Shown: one piece after another, positions 1 through 8,100 of the stretch
Position numbering within the stretch: the first letter of the stretch is position 1
Layout: each line of letters begins with the position of its first letter
DNA from: Muribaculaceae bacterium
Lineage (GTDB): Bacteria > Bacteroidota > Bacteroidia > Bacteroidales > Muribaculaceae
NCBI GenBank assembly: GCA_024400895.1
Contig: JAKSMA010000054.1
Coordinates: forward strand, 1-11,742
Direction of reading: 5' to 3'
Length of the DNA: 11,742 nt
Made by a program: the position numbers and the translations under genes
Notes under the pieces: generated by a model
The model's database searches: none
The model's input: only the letters and a program-made list of their open reading frames with translations
What the model was told of the DNA's origin: nothing

Positions 1-317
1 CCTGGCATACGTTCTGATATGTAGTCGACATGCTCTTCGTGTCGACGGCGTTTCTCGCTATAGAATTCGTTGTAGGCAATGCGATAGAGCCAAGTGCCAA
101 AACCCGAAAGGCCCTTAAACGAGCGAATGCCCGTGTAGGCCTTGATGAAGGTTTCCTGAGCCAAGTCGTCGGTGAGGTTTTCGTCGCCCATGGTAAGGTT
201 CATCAAGAACCTTCTCAATCGGGGCTGATAGGCCTCAACGAGCTGGCCGAATGCGCGTCGGTTGTCGCCCAACGCGCATTGTGAAACCAGTTTTATTTCT
301 TCGAGTTTGCTAAGCAT
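1..317 (-). CDS. ECF-type RNA polymerase sigma-70 factor, N-terminal part (cut by window edge)
   Basis: Reading the minus strand from the ATG at 317 gives 105 codons with no stop, running off the left edge. The protein begins MLSKLEEIKLVSQCALGDNR. It matches sigma-70 region 2: an amphipathic N-terminal segment (residues 1-30), then DDLAQETFIKAY at 50-61, the core-RNA-polymerase-binding motif of ECF sigma factors, and FGTWLYRIAYN at 73-83, the segment that recognises and melts the -10 region. The basic stretch SEKRRRHEEH at 87-96 marks the start of the linker towards region 4, which lies outside the window. The start is only 24 nt after the stop of the membrane-protein gene and I see no promoter in the gap, so the two are probably co-transcribed with the sigma factor second. 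Family assignment is firm; its regulon cannot be told from here. Confidence 0.93.
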   Translation of the reverse strand, partial: MLSKLEEIKLVSQCALGDNRRAFGQLVEAYQPRLRRFLMNLTMGDENLTDDLAQETFIKAYTGIRSFKGLSGFGTWLYRIAYNEFYSEKRRRHEEHVDYISERMP

Positions 318-341
318 AGTGTTGCTCTGTCGTTGCTTTTA

Positions 342-1208
342 CTATTGTTGATCAGTTGGTTGAGTGAACACTGGAGGTTGTTCCTCAGTTTTTGGTGCTT
401 CTGGCTGAGGCTGTTTTGGCATTTGAGCCTGCTGTTGCATTTGCCACTGCCAGTAGGCGCGGTCTTGCTGTTGTTCCTTGTAGGTGATGAGGGCTTTCCC
501 CAATCCGAGGAAGGTGAGCATCATCATCATCCACGCCAAAGGTGTTGCGCCAGTTGCTGCAAAGAACAGCGAGAGAGCCAATCCAACGCAAATCAGTTTG
601 ATGCTGCCTTTGTAAACTTGATAGTTGGTGCGATAGAACATTGGCGCCTGTTGAGGAGTGTTTGTGTTGTAGGGCACTTGTTGCTGTGGCGTGTTTTGCA
701 TAGTCGCTTGTGGATTAGCCTGTGGCGCTTGTGGGGGCATTTGAGGAGCGGCTCCGCGCCAAGCGTCGGGTTGCTGTGGTGCAGCCTTGTAAGGTTGCGA
801 GCCTCCTAATGATGGTGGGAGAGGGTAATTGTTTTCGATAGCCTTCTCAATGGTTCTGTATTTCGCACGGCGATGGAGGAAATAGAAAAGAAGGCAAAGG
901 AAAGTGATGATCACGATGCTGAAGCACACAGTTGCTGTGGCATCGGTGGCTACTTCAGCCCATCGTCCTGCAATTTCACGGGCAGTGATGGCATTTTCTT
1001 CATCTTCGTTGTAGCCGTTTTCTTCCCAAATGGTGTCGTTAACGGCTTGTTCGATAGCGTTTGCCACGCCTTGGTCAGTGATTTTCAAAGTGTCGCCGTC
1101 AGCCACAATGGTGGTGGTATCGCCAGAGTGATAAACGCTTGGTCGTGCGGCTTTGATGGGTGATACTGCTGCGAGCATCAGCACCAGGATTAATAAGATT
1201 TTTTTCAT
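342..1208 (-). CDS. Signal-peptide-bearing membrane protein with Pro/Gln-rich linker, DUF6249-like
   Basis: A 288-residue protein. Residues 1-20 (MKKILLILVLMLAAVSPIKA) form a signal peptide, followed by a polar region (22-90) that would lie outside the cytoplasm. A membrane helix at about 91-110 is followed by a basic, helical motif, HRRAKYRTIEKAIENNYPLP (112-131). This R-x-x-Y-x-x-I-E-K-A-I-E-N pattern is typical of Bacteroidota DUF6249 proteins, which are often encoded beside sigma factors. Residues 137-190 are a low-complexity Pro/Gln/Ala linker. Two further hydrophobic segments lie at about 203-220 and 222-239, and the tail is Gln/Pro-rich. It is the first gene of a two-gene unit with the ECF sigma gene, and its promoter is at 1280-1310. 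A role in controlling the sigma factor is plausible but is only inferred from context; no classical anti-sigma domain is visible. The DUF assignment rests on memory of the motif. Confidence 0.85.
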   Translation of the reverse strand: MKKILLILVLMLAAVSPIKAARPSVYHSGDTTTIVADGDTLKITDQGVANAIEQAVNDTIWEENGYNEDEENAITAREIAGRWAEVATDATATVCFSIVIITFLCLLFYFLHRRAKYRTIEKAIENNYPLPPSLGGSQPYKAAPQQPDAWRGAAPQMPPQAPQANPQATMQNTPQQQVPYNTNTPQQAPMFYRTNYQVYKGSIKLICVGLALSLFFAATGATPLAWMMMMLTFLGLGKALITYKEQQQDRAYWQWQMQQQAQMPKQPQPEAPKTEEQPPVFTQPTDQQ

Positions 1209-1279
1209 ATCGAGCGAATTTTAATTTAATGATTCGTTTGTTTAGCCGCCGTTTTGAGCGGTATTCATGTGTTAGACGA

Positions 1280-1310
1280 CAAAGGTAGGGCAAAAGGTTG
1301 CATTGAAAAC
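1280..1310 (-). promoter_or_regulatory. Bacteroidota-type promoter of the membrane protein / sigma factor unit
   Basis: On the minus strand, TACCTTTG (1287 down to 1280) is a full match to the Bacteroidota -7 consensus TAnnTTTG. A weaker -33-like GTTTTC lies at 1310-1305, 17 nt upstream. The predicted transcript would start near 1273 and have a leader of about 65 nt before the ATG at 1208. Confidence 0.65.
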
Positions 1311-1396
1311 GAAAAAAAATGCTTTTTTTTAAAAATATTTCAGGAGAGGGTTCAGCTAGAGCTAGTGAGAGCGTGCTGGAAGGAGAAAAAAGGAAA

Positions 1397-1427
1397 CGGG
1401 CATCCGCTGCTGCTGAGAGGATGCCCG
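1397..1427. terminator. Orphan terminator-like hairpin in the divergent region
   Basis: CGGGCATCC (1397-1405) and GGATGCCCG (1419-1427) form a perfect 9-bp stem with a 13-nt loop. Read on the minus strand, the stem is followed by a pyrimidine-rich run containing six T's (complement of the A-run near 1386-1391), as in an intrinsic terminator. On the plus strand no T-run follows. It lies between two divergent promoters, so no annotated gene needs it. It could be a remnant of a lost gene, the end of a small RNA, or a barrier to stray antisense transcription. Confidence 0.5.
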
Positions 1428-1510
1428 TGGTGTGTTATTGCTCAATGAGCGATATGGCGTTAATTGAGGAGCTGGCTTACGAGTGCTGATTAGTTGAAAT
1501 CTCACACTTT

Positions 1511-1544
1511 GTTTTATAGAATATGATAAAAATTAATAACTTTG
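1511..1544 (+). promoter_or_regulatory. Promoter of the first GHL10 hydrolase gene
   Basis: TAACTTTG at 1537-1544 fully matches the Bacteroidota -7 box TAnnTTTG. A T-rich -33-like element, GTTTT, lies at 1511-1515 with a 21-nt gap. The start of transcription would fall near 1551, about 46 nt ahead of the ATG at 1597. Confidence 0.65.
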
Positions 1545-1596
1545 TTCTGTTAGAGCCATTTTCATATAAAAATACAAACTAATATACCTCGCTATT

Positions 1597-4500
1597 ATGA
1601 TAAAAAAATTACTCTTGTCGGCTATTGTAGCGCTCTTGTTTTTACCTTTGATGGCAAAAGAGGCACGCAAGCGCGAAATGCGCACGGTGTGGCTGACCAC
1701 GAACTATGCCATCGACTGGCCCTCGACTCGTGGAACAGGAGCCGCCGTGGAAGCGAAGCAGAAACAGGAGATGCGCAATTATCTCGATGGATTTGTGGCA
1801 GCCAATATGAATTCGGTGTGTTTCCAAGCCCGTCCGAAAGCCGATGCCTTCTACAAGTCGAGTTACGAGCCGTGGTCGATATTCCTTACTGGAACTCGTG
1901 GCCTCGCACCTTCCTACGACCCACTTGCTTTTGTGGTAGAAGAATGTCATAAGCGAGGATTGGAATGCAATGTATGGATTAATCCCTATCGCTTCAGCAC
2001 TAATGGGGCAGTGGATTGCACCACGCCCCAAGACCTTCAGGTGAAGGCCGACAGCCTGCTGCTGACACACGAAAAGATGGTGGTCTACAATCCCGGACTT
2101 CCCGCCGTGCGCGAGCGCCTGGTGAATATCATGAAAGAGATAATAGAGAACTACGATATCGACGGCATCATTTTCGACGACTATTTCTATCCGAGTGGCA
2201 TTCCCGCCGACAGCACAGCACAGGATTATCCGCTCTGGAAAAATTCCGGCACACAGTTGAGTTGTGCCGATTGGCGTCGCGACAATGTGAATCAGATGGT
2301 GCGCGACATTTGGAATATGGTGCAAGCCACCAAGCCCTTTGTAAAATTCTCTATTGGTCCGGCTGGCACTGCGGGCTCGAAATCGACATCGGCAGCGAAG
2401 CATGGCGTGATACCATGCCCTTCGAACAATGACTGGCAATACAACAGCATTTTCAGCGATCCGCTGCAGTGGTTGGAAGACGGCACTATCGATTTCATAT
2501 CTCCGCAACTCTACTCGAAAACCACAGGCACTATCGCTCCGTTTGGCCCGATGACCGAATGGTGGAGTTACATCGCCGAGCATTATGGGCGCCATCACTA
2601 TGCGAGCCACAGCATTTCGTTTCTTGCCGACAGCAATACGCAGGAAGATTGGGAGGAAGTGGGTAAGCAAATTGCATATAGCCGTCAGTATAACCGACAG
2701 AATGCCCCAGGCGTGAACTTCTTCTCCGCCCGCTATATCAACGGTCCCCAATGCAAGGGTTTCGGCGATTATTTGCGAGAGAATGTATTTACCCATAAAT
2801 CGCTTCAGCCAGCCATGTCGTGGCACGAGAAAGGTGATTTTGGCGCGCCGACAGCAGTTGCAATCTCCAATAATGTGGTCACTTGGAAGGGTGTCGACAA
2901 GTCGCTTGTGCGTTATGATGTGTATGCTATCCCCACGCTCTACACTCCGCAAGAGGCTCAAAGTGCAGATTTTGACGGCATCAAAAGCGACTTCTTGATT
3001 GGCGTCACCTACACACCGTCGTTCGCCATCGATGCAGAACATCAAAAAGGATACTACTACGCAGTGACCATAGTGGATGGATGGAACAATGAATACACTC
3101 CAGCCTACATCAATACGCCACAAGGCCTTGCCGACAAGGTGACGCTGATTTCGCCTGTGGGCGCAGTGGCAGAAAGTTGGACGCCATCGTTCAAATGGAC
3201 GGGAGCACCCAATGCCACCTATCATCTGCAAGTTTCTACCGACTCGTCGTTTGAGACACTGCTCTTCGACAAACGAGGCATAACTGCCACCAGCGAAAGC
3301 GTGGATATCTCACAACTCAGCTCGAATGACACCTGCTATTGGCGAGTGGCAAGCATTCAAGCCGGAAAGTTCGATACTTGGAGCGATGTGGCATCGTTCA
3401 GGGCTCCGCAGCGTCCGTTCACCGATGCTGTTGAATTGCTCAACCCTGCCGACGGTGTTTCGTTTTCCGACGATTTCAATATGGAATTCACTTCAGTGAC
3501 TGCCGACACATTCACACTGCAAGTTGCACGGACCCCCGATTTCTCAGGCGATGATGTGATGAATCTCCAAAACTTCAAATTTCAAGACGGGCATCTCGTC
3601 TATTCATATAATGTGACACTGCTTGGGCGGGGTACATTTTATTGGCGAGTGAAAACCACGCGTTCGGGGCATGATGATGGCTATTCGGAGGTGAGAAAAT
3701 TCACTGTTGAAAGCATTCCGACCGGAAAATACGAAAGCGGATATGTGGTGAAGCATGATATCGACACTTATGCCGCTATGGGCGATATGAAATTGGAAAA
3801 TCTGTGGGTCCGTTCTGTGAAAAGCGAATACGGCAACATCACATTCACCAACAGCGGCCAACTTAATCGTGGATTCACTGTGCTGGGCGACACGCTGTAT
3901 GTGGCAGGGCGCGACGAGGTATCGTCGTCGTCGCCTGCGTACTTAAGCCTCTATGTGGCATCCACTGGCGAGCACATCAAAGACTTGCGCCTCGGCAGTG
4001 CCGCCAGCGTGTCGTATTTACCTTGCAACGATGTGATGACCGATGACGCGCGCCACGTTGTGGTGAGCAATATGACGCTGAATGTGGCCACCACGCCATT
4101 GTGCCTATTCTGGGTAGACACAAAAAGCGGTGAGGTGACCCAAGTGGCGAAACTCTATATGGATGGATTGGCAAAACCACGCATAGACCATTGCGACATC
4201 TATGGCGATGTGGCAACGGGTAATTTCTCAGTGTTTGCTGTCACCAGTTCGGGCAGTAGCATCTTACGATGGACGATTGAGGATGGAGAGGTAGTGGATA
4301 GCGAATCGCTGGCAGCGGCAGAGTATGCACCCACTTCAGCCTCGAATTGGGGCACTGCGCCTCGCGTGTTCGCCGAAAGTGCAGATGTGGTGTTTGTGAA
4401 TGGTGGTGCCACCTATTTCTCTCGCTACAGTTTTGATTCTGGCAATATGGAAGGAAGCATGGTGGGCAACAAAGCCATCATTCCAGTGGGTAAGGCTGCT

Positions 4501-4962
4501 AATGGCGGTTGCACCTTCTCGTTTGCGGGTGCGAACTATATGTTTTATCCTTATGCCGACCATTCATCGTCGTATCGCTATTTGCTCGTGGCAAATGTCA
4601 CCGACACCGACTTCGATGGCTTCAGCCCGATGTGGATATTCCCGAAGCAAGGGTTGGGTAATACCAACAATTCGGTTTGGGCGGCTCCATGTGTGGCTTT
4701 GCAAGGTGCAGCAGGTGAACAGTTGCTATATGTTTATGTGCCAGGCAATGGTATGGCCGCTTACCGATTGAGCACCGCCAGAAAAATTGGTGATGTGGAT
4801 GGAGATGGCGAAGTGAATGTGACCGATGTTACAGCGCTTATCAATAAAATATTAGGTACGGCCACCTATGCCGACAGTGTGTGCGATATCAATGCCGACG
4901 GAGTGGTGAATGTGACCGATGTCACCACCCTCATCAATATCATCCTCGGCGGAGCGCAATAA
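1597..4962 (+). CDS. Secreted GHL10-family glycoside hydrolase with FN3-like modules and C-terminal dockerin, copy 1
   Basis: A 1121-residue exported protein. A Sec signal peptide (1-20) has no lipobox Cys. The GHL10/DUF187 TIM-barrel domain spans about 25-335: it opens with KREMRTVW, carries the acidic active-site motif YDIDGIIFDDYFYP (186-199), FSIGPAG (251-257) and ISPQLYS (301-307). Three FN3-like modules follow (about 419-512, 513-609, 610-706), the last two ending in the YWRV...F pattern. Residues 707-1060 look like a beta-propeller. The dockerin (1064-1121) has two calcium loops, DVDGDGEVNVTD and DINADGVVNVTD. E. coli DigH, a family member, cleaves denuded peptidoglycan; the substrate here is unknown. 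Residue 307 is Ser (TCG), where copies 2 and 3 have Trp (TGG), which could weaken or alter activity. The gene favours CCC/CCG proline codons, unlike copy 2. The family call is firm; activity is not. Confidence 0.93.
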   Translation: MIKKLLLSAIVALLFLPLMAKEARKREMRTVWLTTNYAIDWPSTRGTGAAVEAKQKQEMRNYLDGFVAANMNSVCFQARPKADAFYKSSYEPWSIFLTGTRGLAPSYDPLAFVVEECHKRGLECNVWINPYRFSTNGAVDCTTPQDLQVKADSLLLTHEKMVVYNPGLPAVRERLVNIMKEIIENYDIDGIIFDDYFYPSGIPADSTAQDYPLWKNSGTQLSCADWRRDNVNQMVRDIWNMVQATKPFVKFSIGPAGTAGSKSTSAAKHGVIPCPSNNDWQYNSIFSDPLQWLEDGTIDFISPQLYSKTTGTIAPFGPMTEWWSYIAEHYGRHHYASHSISFLADSNTQEDWEEVGKQIAYSRQYNRQNAPGVNFFSARYINGPQCKGFGDYLRENVFTHKSLQPAMSWHEKGDFGAPTAVAISNNVVTWKGVDKSLVRYDVYAIPTLYTPQEAQSADFDGIKSDFLIGVTYTPSFAIDAEHQKGYYYAVTIVDGWNNEYTPAYINTPQGLADKVTLISPVGAVAESWTPSFKWTGAPNATYHLQVSTDSSFETLLFDKRGITATSESVDISQLSSNDTCYWRVASIQAGKFDTWSDVASFRAPQRPFTDAVELLNPADGVSFSDDFNMEFTSVTADTFTLQVARTPDFSGDDVMNLQNFKFQDGHLVYSYNVTLLGRGTFYWRVKTTRSGHDDGYSEVRKFTVESIPTGKYESGYVVKHDIDTYAAMGDMKLENLWVRSVKSEYGNITFTNSGQLNRGFTVLGDTLYVAGRDEVSSSSPAYLSLYVASTGEHIKDLRLGSAASVSYLPCNDVMTDDARHVVVSNMTLNVATTPLCLFWVDTKSGEVTQVAKLYMDGLAKPRIDHCDIYGDVATGNFSVFAVTSSGSSILRWTIEDGEVVDSESLAAAEYAPTSASNWGTAPRVFAESADVVFVNGGATYFSRYSFDSGNMEGSMVGNKAIIPVGKAANGGCTFSFAGANYMFYPYADHSSSYRYLLVANVTDTDFDGFSPMWIFPKQGLGNTNNSVWAAPCVALQGAAGEQLLYVYVPGNGMAAYRLSTARKIGDVDGDGEVNVTDVTALINKILGTATYADSVCDINADGVVNVTDVTTLINIILGGAQ
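4786..4959 (+). other. Type I dockerin-like domain of copy 1
   Basis: Residues 1064-1121 form two 12-residue calcium-binding loops, each followed by a helix ending in LINxIL. The loops have Asp at positions 1 and 12 and Asp/Asn at positions 3, 5 and 9, as in type I dockerins. The two halves share an identical 17-nt DNA segment (4813-4829 and 4906-4922), a direct trace of internal duplication. In cellulosomes such domains bind cohesins; many Bacteroidota proteins carry them with no known partner. Confidence 0.88.
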
Positions 4963-4966
4963 AAAA

Positions 4967-4984
4967 GCCAACCCGAAGGCTGGC
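4967..4984. terminator. Terminator-like hairpin directly after copy 1
   Basis: GCCAACC (4967-4973) and GGCTGGC (4978-4984) pair around a 4-nt loop. Read on the plus strand, the stem has an A-C mismatch, a CGAA loop and no T-run after it. Read on the minus strand, it becomes a fully paired stem (one G-U) capped by the very stable C(UUCG)G tetraloop and followed by six T's, a textbook intrinsic terminator. It begins four bases after the stop codon of copy 1, so it may still end or protect that transcript. Confidence 0.6.
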
Positions 4985-4990
4985 CTTGCC

Positions 4991-5023
4991 TTGTCGTTGA
5001 AGAATATTCAACAGTTATATTTG
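4991..5023 (+). promoter_or_regulatory. Possible secondary promoter upstream of copy 2
   Basis: TATATTTG at 5016-5023 matches the -7 consensus. TTG triplets at 4991-4993 and 4997-4999 lie 22 and 16 nt upstream, neither at the ideal distance. In A/T-rich DNA such a match can arise by chance, so this is a weak candidate beside the better placed promoter at 5065-5096. Confidence 0.25.
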
Positions 5024-5064
5024 TGTTCAATTTGGTGAATAGGTGCTTTATTAGTTGTTGAAAA

Positions 5065-5096
5065 TTTATTAAATACGATAAAATTTCATATCTTTG
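5065..5096 (+). promoter_or_regulatory. Promoter of copy 2
   Basis: TATCTTTG at 5089-5096 is a full match to TAnnTTTG, with a T-rich -33-like TTTA at 5065-5068 and a 20-nt gap. Transcription would begin near 5103, about 46 nt before the ATG at 5149. The local sequence CATATCTTTG recurs exactly at the copy 3 promoter. Confidence 0.7.
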
Positions 5097-5148
5097 CACT
5101 ATTCAACCGATTAACTGACAAAAATTATCAACCTTTTAATACTCTGTT

Positions 5149-8100
5149 ATGATTAAGAAATTACTCGTGGTGGCTTTGGTGGCCCTTATGGCTTTGCCTA
5201 TGTGGGCACAAGAGGCTCAAAAACGCGAAATGCGCACGGTGTGGATTGCAACCGTGAGCAACATCGACTGGCCACAGACCCGTGGCACAGGGACAACAAC
5301 CATCAACAAACAGAAAAAGCAACTTACCGATATGCTTGATGGCTTTGTGAAAGCCAACATGAATTCAGTGTGTCTGCAAGTTCGCCCTATGGCCGATGCG
5401 CTCTACAAATCGAGCTACGAGCCATGGTCAAGCTACATTACAGGCACCCGTGGTCAAGACCCAGGTTGGGACCCTATGGCTTTCGCCATTGAAGAATGCC
5501 ACAAGCGTGGTTTGGAATTCAATGCATGGGTGAACCCTTATCGCTTTAGCAACAGCAGTGGTAACGACACCAAAACATCCATCGACGAAGCCGTGAAAAA
5601 TTCGGGCATTCTGATGCAGGTGGGTAGCCGCATCGTGTTCAATCCAGCCCTGAAGGCTTCTCGCGACCACTTGCTCAAAGTGTGCAAGGAAATGATTCAG
5701 AATTACGACATCGACGGCATCATCTTCGACGACTATTTCTATCCTGGCGACGGCACACCAGAAGACAGTTCCGCTCCCGATTACCAACTCTATGTGGAAA
5801 GTGGCACCAAGATGAGCATTGGCGACTGGCGTCGTGCCAACGTCAACCAGATGGTGAAGGATATGTGGGACATGGTGCAAGCCACCAAACCCTATGTAAA
5901 ATTCTCTATCGGTCCTGCAGGCGTGGCTGGCAATAAGTCGACCTCTGCTACAAAATATGGCGTGGTGCCTGTCGACAATTATTGCCGTGCAAGCGACTGG
6001 CAATACAAGCAAATCTATAGCGACCCATTGGCTTGGCTTGCTGAGGGCACTATCGACTACATCTCGCCACAGCTTTACTGGAAAACTACCCACACCACCA
6101 ACCCATTCGGTCCGCTGACCGACTGGTGGAGCTATATCGCAGAGCACTTCAACCGTCACCACTATGCAAGCCATAATATCTATTTTATGGCAACCACCAA
6201 CACAAAAGACGACTGGGACGAAATTCTGCAACAAATTCGCTATAGCCGCCAGTACAACCGCCAGAATGCTCCAGGTGTGAATTTCTATTCTGCAAAGTAT
6301 ATCAATGGCCCAACCTGCACAGGCTTCGGTGAATATCTGAGCCAAACGCTCTTCACCCACAAAGCGCTTGAGCCAGCAATGCCTTGGCACGAAAAAACTG
6401 ATTTCGGCGCTCCAGAAAATCTCACTTACAGCAATGGTACACTTTCGTGGAAGGGCGTGGGCAAGTCGCTCGTTCGCTATTCAGTGTATGCCGTGCCATT
6501 GACAGTGACCCTCGATGAGGCACAGAGCCAGAATTTCGACGGCATCAAGAGCGACTACCTTGTGAATGTGACCTACACACCAAGTTTCACCCTCGATGCA
6601 TCGCTTCGTTCGGGCTACTGGTATGCAGTGTGCGTGGTCGACGGATGGAACAATGAGTTCGCTCCTGCATTCTACAATCTCGCCACAGAAGATGCCGACC
6701 AAGTGACTTTGATTTCTCCAATCGGTGGTGCTGCCACCACTTGGAACCAGCAATTCTCTTGGACCGCAGCCGAAAATGCAAAATACAATCTGCAAATCGC
6801 CACCGACGAAAACTTCAATAATGTGGTCACCGAACAGAAGAATATTGAAACCAATAGCCTGACACTCGACCTTGGCGAACTGGAATCGGGTCAGACTTAT
6901 TACTGGCGTGTAGCCACTATGCAGCCCAATCGCATACCTAAATGGAGTGAGAAGGCTTCGTTCAAGGCGCCTGTTCGCACCCCAGCACAAGCCGTAGCGC
7001 TCGTGAGCCCAGCCAGCGGCACCTCGTTTGAGGACGACTTCAGCTTCAAGTTCACCCCAGTGACAGCCGACAGCTACAAATTGCAAGTGTCGAAGACTGC
7101 CGATTTCGCCAATGTGGACCATGAAATCACCAAGTTTGATGCTGCAGGAGCCGATCTCAAGGCTGATTATGCTGTGTCGGTGCTCGGTAAGGGCAAATTC
7201 TACTGGCGTGTAGTCACTGTTCGCAAATACTATTCAGATGCTGTGTCGGAGGTGCGCGACTTCACTGTCACCAAACTCCCTATCGGCGAATACGAGCCAG
7301 GCTATGTGATGAAGAAAGATATCGATGCCAACTCTTACGACCCAGTGAACGGCATGCGCCTCACAAACCTGTGGGTGCGCTCAATGAAGAGCGAATATGG
7401 CAACATGACATTCGAAAACGACGGCCAACTCAACCGCGGTTTTGCTGTGGTGGGCGACACCATCTATGTGGCGGGTCGCGAAAGTGCGTCTTCTTCGGCA
7501 CCTGCTTATCTCTATCTCTATAGCGTAGAAACTGGTGAACGCATCAAGAAACTCGATTTGGGCAGTGAAGCCACAGTTGGTTACTATCCTTGCAACGATG
7601 TGATGACCGACAATGCCGGAAATCTGCTTATTAGCAACCTCACCCTCAATGTGGGCACCACTCCATTGGTGCTGTTCAGCGTCGACAAGAATACGGGTGC
7701 CGTAACTAAGGTGGCATCGCTCACATTCTCGAATCTTGCAGAATATCGCATCGACCACTGTGCAGTGGCTGGTGATGTGAAGAGTGGTAGTTTCAGCGTG
7801 TTTGCAGCGCTGCGTTATAGCACCACAGTGCTTCGCTGGAAATTCAGAAATGGCATACTCTTGTCGCAGGAGAAGACCACTCTCAAGGGCTTTGCTCCTA
7901 CCACAGCCCAAAATTCTGGTATTGCGCCACAACTCTATGCGGCAGATGAAAACACCATTTACCTCAATGGTAGTGGCATCTACTTCACCCGCTATGATTT
8001 CTCTACTGGTGCAGTGACTGGAGCATTTGCCAACAACTCGCTGTTGGCTCCATCGAGCACCAATGGCAATGGTGGCACAGTGTCTAGCCTTGCGGGCGTG

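Larger units (their letters stand above)
1209..1596. other. Divergent intergenic region
   Basis: 388 bases separate the minus-strand sigma unit from the first plus-strand hydrolase gene. It contains the minus-strand promoter (1280-1310), an A/T-rich tract around 1311-1340, a purine-rich stretch around 1341-1396, a hairpin at 1397-1427, and the promoter of the hydrolase gene (1511-1544). The open frame at 1254-1448 on the plus strand has low-complexity content, no promoter and no recognisable motif, so I do not call it a gene. Confidence 0.7.

Noticed and set aside
30..284. Plus-strand frame of 84 codons at the left end
   Set aside because: It is antisense to the clear sigma-70 region 2 reading frame.
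333..809. Plus-strand frame of 158 codons opposite the membrane protein gene
   Set aside because: Its Leu/Trp-rich composition is the mirror of Gln/Pro-rich codons in the real minus-strand gene.
1254..1448. Small plus-strand frame of 64 codons in the divergent region
   Set aside because: It runs through the opposing promoter and the hairpin, has no promoter or recognisable motif, and looks like chance.
1597..1659. Lipoprotein signal for the hydrolases
   Set aside because: None of the three signal peptides has a Cys at the expected cleavage position; they look like ordinary Sec signals.
1642..3231. Long antisense open frame of 529 codons opposite copy 1, with similar frames opposite copies 2 (5428-6390, 6481-7122) and 3 (8985-9740)
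   Set aside because: They resemble each other only because they mirror the conserved sense genes. The sense frames are proven by homology and motifs; the antisense products are rich in His, Cys and Arg with no recognisable domain.
4813..4922. Short direct repeat in copy 1 as a mobile-element target or CRISPR-like repeat
   Set aside because: The 17-nt repeat lies at equivalent positions of the two dockerin loops and is explained by their internal duplication.
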